DNA from: an uncultured Phycisphaera sp.
GTDB lineage: Bacteria; Planctomycetota; Phycisphaerae; Phycisphaerales; SM1A02
Direction: 5' to 3'
NCBI GenBank assembly: GCA_937911845.1
Contig: CALDQF010000468.1
Coordinates: forward strand, 1 to 6,279
DNA length: 6,279 bases
Below are positions 1 through 5,768 of this stretch, piece by piece. The number at the start of each line of letters is the position of its first letter. Position 1 is the first letter of the stretch. Under the pieces are notes generated by a model, which saw nothing but the letters and a program-made list of their open reading frames with translations, had not been told where the DNA came from and did not search any database. Position numbers and translations under genes: made by a program.

Positions 1-673
1 CTTCTTGAGGAGGTCCATCAGCGACTATGCGGCCCTCTTTCATGACCAAAAGCCTTGAAAAAAATCGCAAAGCCATGTCAATGTCATGCATCACAGAGAT
101 AGAAGCTTTGCTGAACTTTGCCTGGGTTTCGGACAGAACTTTGAGCAGAAGGTATTGGTGGCACAGATCAAGTCCCGTCATAGGTTCGTCCAATAAAAGA
201 ACCTCTGGGTCTTGGGCCAGGAGAGTTGCCAGACGCACACGTTGACGCTCACCTCCAGAAAGTCTTTCAACAACACGAGCTCGCAGGTGTGCGATATCGA
301 GTTCTTCCAGAACTCGATCAACGACTTCCAAATCAATGTGGTCTAAACCCCTGAAAAATTTTCGATATGGATGTCGCCCCGCACATACGTAATCAAAAAC
401 GCTGGTCATGCTTGGAACCGACTCCCTCTGAGAGAGCAGACCTATGGATTTCGCCCGCTGCTTATGTGGAAGTCCAGAAAAGTCTTCACCGTGAAAATAA
501 ATCCGGCCGTTTTCCGCTGGGATCGATCCAATCATGCACCGAAGGAGGGTGGACTTACCGCAGCCATTTGGACCAATGATTGCGACGTTATCTGTTCTTG
601 CGATCTGAAAAGAAACGTCTCGGACCACTTCAACTCCACCTAAATTAACGGAGACGTTTTGCACTTCAAGCAT
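1..673 (-). CDS. Iron/siderophore (FecE/BtuD-type) ABC transporter ATP-binding protein, 3' end missing
   Basis: This is the cytoplasmic ATPase that powers import through the adjacent FecCD-type permease. I translated it from the minus strand; 224 codons are visible and the C-terminus lies beyond the left edge, whereas full-length members have about 250-270 residues. All nucleotide-binding motifs are present in order: Walker A GPNGCGKST (34-42), Q-loop Q82, signature LSGGERQRV (138-146), Walker B VLLLDEP (158-164), D-loop GLD (167-169) and switch His H196 in VMHDIDMA. The 'LDLCHQ' stretch after the D-loop resembles the LDxxHQ seen in siderophore and B12 importer ATPases. The ATG shares its A with the permease stop (TAATG), so translation is probably coupled. 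It is the third gene of the operon. The specific substrate cannot be read from this subunit. The family call is near certain. Confidence 0.95.
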   Translation of the reverse strand, partial: MLEVQNVSVNLGGVEVVRDVSFQIARTDNVAIIGPNGCGKSTLLRCMIGSIPAENGRIYFHGEDFSGLPHKQRAKSIGLLSQRESVPSMTSVFDYVCAGRHPYRKFFRGLDHIDLEVVDRVLEELDIAHLRARVVERLSGGERQRVRLATLLAQDPEVLLLDEPMTGLDLCHQYLLLKVLSETQAKFSKASISVMHDIDMALRFFSRLLVMKEGRIVADGPPQE

Positions 674-1686
674 TACTGCAACCACCTGGATTTGTAGAGC
701 AGATATACGAAGTATGGGCCGCCCAAGAGGCCTGTAATAACGCCAACTGCAATTTCAGACGGAGGGAGAATTGCTCTGGCTGCAACATCAGACCAAACCA
801 ATAAACAAGCGCCTCCTACCGCACACGTGGGCAATAAAGATGCGGATCGCCCTACGAGAAGTCTTACTAAGTGAGGGACCACCAACCCTACAAATCCAAC
901 CAAACCCGCAACGCTTGCGGCAGATCCGGCAAGTAAAGCCGCGATTACAAATGTAAAGAGACGAACTTGTCCCGCATTGATCCCAAGTGAAGTCGCGGTG
1001 TCCTCCCCCATTTCGAGAATCTTCAACTTCGGAATTAGAAGCGCAGATCCAATGACACCAATCAATGAGTAGGGCCACAACAAATCAAAGTGCATCCAGC
1101 TTCGACCATTAAACGACCCACTGGTCCAAAACATCATTGATGGAATACGGTCGGAATACGCGGTCATTAAGAATCCGATGACCGCCCCCAAAATGGCGTT
1201 CACCGCGACCCCGGCCAAAATCATGCGAATTGGAGATGACCCTGCCCCCGGACGCCACGAAACTCCATAAACGACAATCGATGAAATTAGGGCTCCCGCA
1301 AATGCCGCAATTGGTAAAGAAGATGCTGCTCTGGGATACAACGCCAGAACAATGGTGGCAGCAAGACCAGCGCCAGCTGTGACTCCAATCAGTCCAGGAT
1401 CCGCCAATGGGTTCCGAGTTACCAACTGCAACAACAGACCAGCAATGGATAAATTTATTCCTACCAGCAAGGCAACAATCAATCTGGGCAAACGCGAACG
1501 ACCCAAGATCACTTCTTGAACCTCAGTTAATTCACCTCCACCGCTCACCCAATCCCAAACTTCTTGGAATGAAATTTGCGCTGCACCAACACTAAGCGAT
1601 GCCACCGAGCCGGCCAGGAGCAGTGCACCTAGAAAGATACAAAGGCCTAATGAGCGAACCAACACGATGCCACTCTTTTGAGTCAT
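673..1686 (-). CDS. FecCD-family ABC transporter permease (iron-siderophore/heme/B12 type)
   Basis: This is the inner-membrane channel subunit of the importer, 337 residues and strongly hydrophobic, matching the usual 320-350 residues and about ten membrane helices of the family. Diagnostic motifs, numbered from the ATG at 1686: RLPRL (65-69), RNPLADP (91-97) followed by GVTAGAG (101-107), WTSGSFNGRSW (187-197), LGINAGQVR (234-242), GFVGLVVPHLVR (264-275) and the C-terminal EIAVGVITGLLGGPYF segment (311-326). The first helix spans about residues 13-34. I chose the ATG one base after the TGA of the binding-protein gene (TGA-G-ATG), which implies translational coupling. An in-frame TTG at 1710 would add eight residues and overlap the upstream gene by 23 bases, with an AGGA-like sequence upstream, so it remains possible. 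One permease gene implies a homodimer, as in BtuC or HmuU. Confidence 0.95.
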   Translation of the reverse strand: MTQKSGIVLVRSLGLCIFLGALLLAGSVASLSVGAAQISFQEVWDWVSGGGELTEVQEVILGRSRLPRLIVALLVGINLSIAGLLLQLVTRNPLADPGLIGVTAGAGLAATIVLALYPRAASSLPIAAFAGALISSIVVYGVSWRPGAGSSPIRMILAGVAVNAILGAVIGFLMTAYSDRIPSMMFWTSGSFNGRSWMHFDLLWPYSLIGVIGSALLIPKLKILEMGEDTATSLGINAGQVRLFTFVIAALLAGSAASVAGLVGFVGLVVPHLVRLLVGRSASLLPTCAVGGACLLVWSDVAARAILPPSEIAVGVITGLLGGPYFVYLLYKSRWLQ

Positions 1687-1687
1687 C

Positions 1688-2731
1688 TCACTTGGCGGTC
1701 CGGTCGCCAAGATCCCGTCCTAAGAAAAATTGAATTTCGGCGATCGCACCTTGGAGGTTGGATCCCGGACGCATGGCATACAAGTCATCCGATATGTACT
1801 TGACATGACCCTCTCGAATGGCTCTGAGATTCGACCACAAAGGATCATTCTCGAACATTGCTCGAGACGATTCTTCAGGTCCGTGGAACAAAACGAGCAA
1901 CGCATCTGGATCAAACTCGACCACGGATTCCATGGTGAGTGGAGCAAGGCCCTTGTAGACACGATGTTCACCCAAACCTTCTGGCCCAACTGTACCCCCG
2001 GCGTATCGGACAAGATCGCCGAGATAGCTGTTTGGTAAAAACGCGAAGAAAGAATGTGGTGTCCCAAAAATTGCCAGAACGTCAACTGACTCTTTGAGCG
2101 ACATTTTTTGGCTCAAAGAACTCTGTATCGATGAGCACAACTTTTCTGCGGCCAAAGGAACATTGGACATCTCACCCAGTTCGCGAATATTTTGAAAGAC
2201 ATCCGCTATCGAGGCCACGTCCATCACAACTACTTCTGCGTTTGTCATGTCACGAATGACATCAACGAACTGCAAATACGTCGATGGCGTCACAATGACG
2301 TCTGGCTGACATGAAAGAAGTTGTTCTAAGTTAGGTCCGACACTGTGATCCAGTTGGACGGTCGGTATTCCCCGCCATGCCTCTGGCATGGGGCCCCGAA
2401 GCGACGGAACACCCACTGGCATGACACCCATTTCAAGCAACTGATCCGCTGCAAATGGCATCAAGGTCACAATCCGCGGCCCGGAAATATCGACCGCCGC
2501 AACGGACTCTATGAGGCGTTCTGCATCCGCAGATAATGCTGGAGCGTCACCGACTTCACCGAATGGGCACACGAGCGCTGAGTCTTTTGCCATCGATTCT
2601 TCATTGGCAGAGCCCGATGGTGGGACAGACTTTTGGGTCCACCACAGAAAGGCCACACCAGAGACAAGAAGTACCAAAACGAATGACGCCGAATCGGAGA
2701 GGCGTCTTGGAGGCGTATCTGTCACTGGCAT
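1688..2731 (-). CDS. Membrane-anchored periplasmic substrate-binding protein (FecB/BtuF-type) of the ABC importer
   Basis: This is the first gene of the importer operon, 347 residues. It should capture the substrate in the periplasm and deliver it to the permease. Residues 15-31 form a hydrophobic N-terminal segment; no lipobox Cys follows it and no clear signal-peptidase site is visible, so the protein is probably tethered by an uncleaved anchor. A low-complexity linker follows (about 32-80). The class III binding fold starts with GPRIVTLMPFAADQLLEMG (84-102), then VMPVGVPS (103-110) and NLEQLLSCQPDVIVTPS (134-150), the typical first-lobe pattern ('PDVIV'). The second lobe carries AIFGTPHSFFAF, FDPDALLVLFHG and a late HVKYISDDLYAM strand-helix element. 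An AGGA (2739-2742) lies seven bases before the ATG. The Fur-box-like site upstream points to an iron compound, but the ligand is inference; heme or B12 are alternatives. Confidence 0.9.
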   Translation of the reverse strand: MPVTDTPPRRLSDSASFVLVLLVSGVAFLWWTQKSVPPSGSANEESMAKDSALVCPFGEVGDAPALSADAERLIESVAAVDISGPRIVTLMPFAADQLLEMGVMPVGVPSLRGPMPEAWRGIPTVQLDHSVGPNLEQLLSCQPDVIVTPSTYLQFVDVIRDMTNAEVVVMDVASIADVFQNIRELGEMSNVPLAAEKLCSSIQSSLSQKMSLKESVDVLAIFGTPHSFFAFLPNSYLGDLVRYAGGTVGPEGLGEHRVYKGLAPLTMESVVEFDPDALLVLFHGPEESSRAMFENDPLWSNLRAIREGHVKYISDDLYAMRPGSNLQGAIAEIQFFLGRDLGDRTAK

Positions 2732-2738
2732 TTCGAAT

Positions 2739-2742
2739 TCCT
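2739..2742 (-). promoter_or_regulatory. Shine-Dalgarno sequence of the binding-protein gene
   Basis: On the minus strand AGGA is followed by seven bases and the ATG at 2731. It supports this start codon and is the clearest ribosome-binding site in the window. Confidence 0.6.
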
Positions 2743-2770
2743 AAATTGGAGGCGCGAGCCCAGATCTGAC

Positions 2771-2800
2771 ACTTTACTGAGAATGAGTCTCAATCGTTAA
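2771..2800 (-). promoter_or_regulatory. Candidate sigma-70-type promoter of the importer operon
   Basis: On the minus strand, TTAACG (2800-2795, four of six matches to TTGACA) and TAAAGT (2776-2771, four of six to TATAAT) are separated by 18 bases. The implied transcription start is near 2764, giving a leader of about 30 bases that contains the AGGA. The Fur-box-like repeat fills the spacer, a common position for repression. Single promoter matches of this quality occur by chance, so the support comes mainly from the arrangement. Confidence 0.35.
2778..2792. promoter_or_regulatory. Fur-box-like operator
   Basis: The sequence TGAGAATGAGTCTCA matches the 7-1-7 Fur consensus TGATAATnATTATCA at 12 of 14 defined positions and is itself an inverted repeat with six of seven pairs complementary. 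It lies 46 bases upstream of the start of an iron-type ABC importer operon and within a candidate promoter. Fur, the ferric uptake regulator, represses such genes when iron is plentiful. That the site binds Fur is inference; other Fur-family regulators (Zur, Mur) recognise related sequences. Confidence 0.55.
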
Positions 2801-2805
2801 CGAGC

Positions 2806-2837
2806 CCTCAAAAATGTCCCGGTTTGCCTCAAAAATG
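2806..2837. repeat. Short direct repeat, 11 bp, 21-bp period
   Basis: CCTCAAAAATG occurs at 2806-2816 and again at 2827-2837. The 21-base period is two turns of DNA, so both copies would face the same side of the helix. The repeat sits just upstream of the candidate promoter and Fur-box-like site of the importer operon. It could be an activator or repressor site, or chance. Confidence 0.4.
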
Positions 2838-2935
2838 CAAAATAAGCCCCCAGAAGTGGAAGACCTCTGCAAAAGAAAGAGGATCGAAGCAGATCCAGGC
2901 AGACGACTCAGCGGCTTCCGGGAGGTGGAATCGGT

Positions 2936-3136
2936 TCAGAGATTGGCAGCAGAATTGATGAAATCCACACTGGGTAATGATTCACCACACTGCTGAACAA
3001 AGGCAATCAGATCTTCCCCCAGCGAATCTCGCGACTTTTGCTCTTCCACGGCTGAGTCCACAACTTCGACCAAAAATTTCCAAAGTTGTGGACGAATCCA
3101 GCGACTTCGCTCGACCTGATCCATATTTTTCTTCAT
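2936..3136 (-). CDS. Possible small hypothetical protein (66 aa)
   Basis: I do not recognise this ORF and it may not be a gene. For: its composition is protein-like, with a basic, Trp-containing N-terminus (VERSRWIRPQLWKF), then an acidic helical stretch (LVEVVDSAVEEQKSRD) and a spaced hydrophobic pattern to the end. Downstream on the minus strand a five-base-pair hairpin (2881-2896) is followed by a T-rich run, which could be a weak terminator. Against: no Shine-Dalgarno precedes the ATG at 3136. The start is only nine bases from the divergent GH5 start, which would force its promoter into that gene. An internal ATG at 3124 is an alternative start. No membrane segment, signal peptide or known domain is visible. 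Confidence 0.3.
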   Translation of the reverse strand: MKKNMDQVERSRWIRPQLWKFLVEVVDSAVEEQKSRDSLGEDLIAFVQQCGESLPSVDFINSAANL

Positions 3137-3145
3137 ATTGGTGAC

Positions 3146-5038
3146 ATGTTCGGATCATCTGCACTGATCTTCTTTCTGGTTGCCCAATGCTCTGATTGCT
3201 GGCTGGCGGCCAAGGGGCCAGAGATCGTGCAGTCCAGCACCGGGGAGCCCGTGGTCCTTCGCGGAGTTGGGCTTGGCTATTGGCTCCTTCAAGAAAACTA
3301 CATGATGCATCCGCAAGGATGCGAGGGCTGCCCTGACAACCAATGGCAAATGAAACGTCAGTACCTTCAAGAGGGCCAAAGCATGGCCCAGGTCGAAGCG
3401 TTTTACGCCAACTGGAGATCGCGATTTATCACCCGAGGCGACATCGAAGACATCGCCAACATGGGCTTCAACTGTGTGCGTTTGCCCATGCACTACGAAC
3501 TCTTTCTCACCACCGAGCAAAGGGCCGTGCGGAATGCGGTGATCTTGGGCGGCGGATCTGCCCATGATGCGTACAAAGACGCCCTGGCGGGTTGGGTCGC
3601 CGAAGGAAGCATCGCAGCAACCACCGACCTCGATGGTTTCAAACACATCGACGACCTGATTGAGTGGTGCGCGGAATTTGGCTTGTGGATCAGCTTGGAC
3701 ATGCATGCCGCTCCCGGAAGCCAAGGCGTCACGCTGGGCATCACCGACGGGTTCTATCCCAACAACCTGTGGGACTACCCAGTCTTTCAAGATGTCTTGG
3801 TTGGGATTTGGGACGCCATCTCCGACCGCTATCGCGATGAATCACGCATCGCGATGTACGAGTTCATCAACGAACCCAACAGCGTGCCCGGTGGCGGGCC
3901 AGCCATTCGCAACCTGACCCAGCGGCTCATCACCATGGTGCGCGACAAAGGCGACCAACACCTCATCGGTGTCCATGGCAACGGGTACAGCAACGCCTAC
4001 GACAACATGTTGCCCGATGACTTTTCTCCCAACTGGGGGCTGGTGTACCACGCCCACCGCTACTGGATTGAACCCCAAGACGATGCCATACCCAATGGCA
4101 ATCCGAATGTCATCAACCGCATGGTGGATCTGGTGCAATTTCGACAAACCCACCAAGTCCCCATTTGGGTCAGTGAGACCGGCGAAAACAACAGCGAATG
4201 GATGGCCGCAAACATCGATGCGATGGAAGCCGCTGACGTGGGCTGGTGCCACTGGACATGGAAGCGCCACGACGTTTTTCAGAACGCGGCCCTCAATCGG
4301 ATTGGGGGCAACTACCCCACCGACGGTGCTTCCGCCATGAACACCGTGCTGGCCTCGATCCACCACAACCAGATCATTCCCAACCCCGACACCCGGGTGG
4401 CGATCGGCAGCGACCTTCCAGCACCCGGAAGCTCTGGTTGCACCAGCGATGTTGACAATTGCGCTCCTCCCATCGGCTTCATCGTCTCGCTCGAAGGCTT
4501 CCATGGCGAATATGTGAACAGCAACGGCGGCGTCGGAGGCATGACCTGCGACAGCGCAGAGGTTGGACCGAACAACCTTTTTGTGCTTGAAGATGCTGAC
4601 AATGGTCGAGTGGCTCTTCGCGGCACCAACCAGCGGTACGTCAGTTCCAACAACGGCGTGCAAGCGATGACTTGTAACAGCACCGAAGTGAATATTTGGG
4701 AAAGATTCTCTTGGGTGGAACTCTCGGACGGACGGGTCGCCCTCCGGGCCGATCACGGTCAGTACGCCAGTTCAAACAACGGCCAAGAAGTCATGCGCTG
4801 CGACCGTGACATTGCGTTGGCTTGGGAATCCTTTGCTGTAGGTGTTGAATCACCGTGTCCCTGTCGGTTTGTCGGGGACGTGGACTGCGATGGCGTGGTG
4901 GGATTCACCGACGTCTTGGCGGTGTTGGCCAAGTGGGGCGCTTGCCCAAACTGCTTTGAAGATGTCAACCAAGACGGCGCGGTTGAATTCGCGGATGTCC
5001 TCAACCTGCTGGCCAATTGGGGCGGATGCCCCAATTAG
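3146..5038 (+). CDS. Secreted GH5-family glycoside hydrolase with fascin-like beta-trefoil and C-terminal dockerin-like (GC-type) domain
   Basis: This is a putative exported endo- or exo-glucanase, 630 residues from the chosen ATG. Order of parts: hydrophobic signal segment ending near LAA (about 22); GH5 barrel (about 24-425); fascin-like domain (about 443-567); dockerin-like tail (570-630). GH5 marks are VVLRGVGLGYWL, DMHAAPGSQ (H187), acid/base E243 in EFINEPN, YHAHRYW (H302, Y306), nucleophile E344 in WVSETGEN and the late WCHWTWK. The trefoil has three related units, with YVSSNNG and MTC motifs. The tail has two EF-hand-like loops (D578-D589 and D606-D617) bounded by CPC, CPNC and GGCPN, typical of Phycisphaerae exported proteins. 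Substrate (beta-1,3- or beta-1,4-glucan, mannan) is not decidable. An in-frame TTG at 3086 would add 20 residues; the ATG at 3146 places the hydrophobic stretch at the N-terminus. The signal segment lacks the usual positive charge and no Shine-Dalgarno is evident, so the start is less certain than the gene. Confidence 0.9.
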   Translation: MFGSSALIFFLVAQCSDCWLAAKGPEIVQSSTGEPVVLRGVGLGYWLLQENYMMHPQGCEGCPDNQWQMKRQYLQEGQSMAQVEAFYANWRSRFITRGDIEDIANMGFNCVRLPMHYELFLTTEQRAVRNAVILGGGSAHDAYKDALAGWVAEGSIAATTDLDGFKHIDDLIEWCAEFGLWISLDMHAAPGSQGVTLGITDGFYPNNLWDYPVFQDVLVGIWDAISDRYRDESRIAMYEFINEPNSVPGGGPAIRNLTQRLITMVRDKGDQHLIGVHGNGYSNAYDNMLPDDFSPNWGLVYHAHRYWIEPQDDAIPNGNPNVINRMVDLVQFRQTHQVPIWVSETGENNSEWMAANIDAMEAADVGWCHWTWKRHDVFQNAALNRIGGNYPTDGASAMNTVLASIHHNQIIPNPDTRVAIGSDLPAPGSSGCTSDVDNCAPPIGFIVSLEGFHGEYVNSNGGVGGMTCDSAEVGPNNLFVLEDADNGRVALRGTNQRYVSSNNGVQAMTCNSTEVNIWERFSWVELSDGRVALRADHGQYASSNNGQEVMRCDRDIALAWESFAVGVESPCPCRFVGDVDCDGVVGFTDVLAVLAKWGACPNCFEDVNQDGAVEFADVLNLLANWGGCPN

Positions 5039-5083
5039 CTCAGCAAGCGGGGTTGGTTTTCGACGACAGTACGATCGCCACAC

Positions 5084-5115
5084 AAAAAAAAGCGGGCTCT
5101 GGAAAGAGAGCCCGC
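5084..5115 (-). terminator. Rho-independent terminator of the NTF2-like operon
   Basis: A perfect nine-base-pair GC-rich stem (5092-5100 with 5107-5115, six-base loop) is followed on the minus strand by eight uninterrupted U residues (5091-5084). It lies about 60 bases past the stop of the NTF2-like lipoprotein gene. On the plus strand the stem is followed by A-rich sequence and six Ts start only 14 bases later, so it is a much weaker terminator for the GH5 gene, though the hairpin may still serve both convergent transcripts. Confidence 0.88.
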
Positions 5116-5172
5116 CAAGAAAGAACAACTTTTTTGCCAATAGAAATTTGGCGATGATCATCGAACAGTGAT

Positions 5173-5724
5173 TCAACTCTGATTCGGATCAAAAATGACC
5201 CGGAACTCGACAATCTTTTTTCCTCGCCACTTACACAACGTGGTGCAAGGGACACTGACTGGCTTTTTCATTTTCCTTGTCTTCCCTTGCCACACATAAG
5301 CACATCGCGTCTCAACCACTCCGTTGTTGTAGAACATTGTGGTCGCAGTCACGTCCTTATGCTTGACGGACTCAAGAGCTTTTGCAGTGGATTCGAACCC
5401 TTTGATCATTGCGGCTTTTGAAACGAATGAACGAGGTTCAGGCTGCCTCAGAAGATCCAAAACAGATCCACTGTTTACAAGATTCAAATCATTGATGTAA
5501 ATCTTTGCCTTGTTGTCGATCAGTTCATCGAACGACGAAAAGTTATTTTCCGTGTACTCACTCAGCAACTGACGAACCGTCTGAGATTGCCAGCAATCTT
5601 GGGTGACGTAGCCAGACCACGGGCTGTTGTCTAAAGCCTCACCCGTAGACGAAGCGACTGTTGAAGATTGACAACCAATAATCGAAGACAAAAGAAGTAG
5701 GACAATAAATACTCTGAATTGCAT
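5173..5724 (-). CDS. NTF2/SnoaL-like domain lipoprotein
   Basis: The function is unknown. The 183-residue product starts with Arg4, a Leu-rich core and a lipobox ending IIGC (Cys18), so it should be a lipid-anchored envelope protein. After a short polar linker the remainder (about 35-183) has the look of a cone-shaped NTF2/SnoaL-like domain: an N-terminal helix region (WSGYVTQDCW, 36-45), AKIYINDL (73-80), then strands DVTATTMFYNN (124-134), CAYVWQG and a closing KKIVEFRVIFDP (169-180). It is clearly homologous to the gene 44 bases upstream, sharing WSG, CW, VR, IND/VND, TTM-YNN, Y-W-G and FDP in order, but has about 19 more residues between the IND and TTM motifs. Extra cysteines (C44, C141, C160, C164) could form disulfides outside the cytoplasm. 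No Shine-Dalgarno precedes the ATG. The fold assignment is moderately sure; whether it is an enzyme or a binding module is open. Confidence 0.82.
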   Translation of the reverse strand: MQFRVFIVLLLLSSIIGCQSSTVASSTGEALDNSPWSGYVTQDCWQSQTVRQLLSEYTENNFSSFDELIDNKAKIYINDLNLVNSGSVLDLLRQPEPRSFVSKAAMIKGFESTAKALESVKHKDVTATTMFYNNGVVETRCAYVWQGKTRKMKKPVSVPCTTLCKWRGKKIVEFRVIFDPNQS

Positions 5725-5768
5725 TTAAAAAACGTCTGTTGTGTTTGAAAAGACTTCTTCAGGTCAGG

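Noticed and set aside
27..643. Plus-strand open frames over the ABC ATPase
   Set aside because: The minus strand here encodes all ATPase motifs in one continuous frame; the plus-strand frames are shadows.
788..1078. 96-codon minus-strand frame inside the permease
   Set aside because: It is a frame-shifted reading of the permease gene, Cys- and Arg-rich with no coherent pattern.
1730..2038. Plus-strand 102-codon frame over the binding-protein gene
   Set aside because: It is antisense to a well-supported binding-protein domain and carries no motif.
2732..2935. Cobalamin riboswitch upstream of the importer operon
   Set aside because: I looked for the conserved B12-box-like core and a long structured leader and saw neither; the predicted leader is only about 30 bases. 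A covariance-model search would settle it.
3155..3790. 211-codon minus-strand open frame opposite the start of the GH5 gene
   Set aside because: It overlaps sequence encoding clear GH5 motifs on the other strand and shows no family motif or ribosome-binding site.
3842..4756. 304-codon minus-strand open frame opposite the GH5 gene
   Set aside because: It lies wholly opposite the GH5 catalytic and trefoil coding sequence, has no recognisable domain and reads as Val/His/Gly-rich low-information sequence, typical of the antisense of a GC-rich gene.
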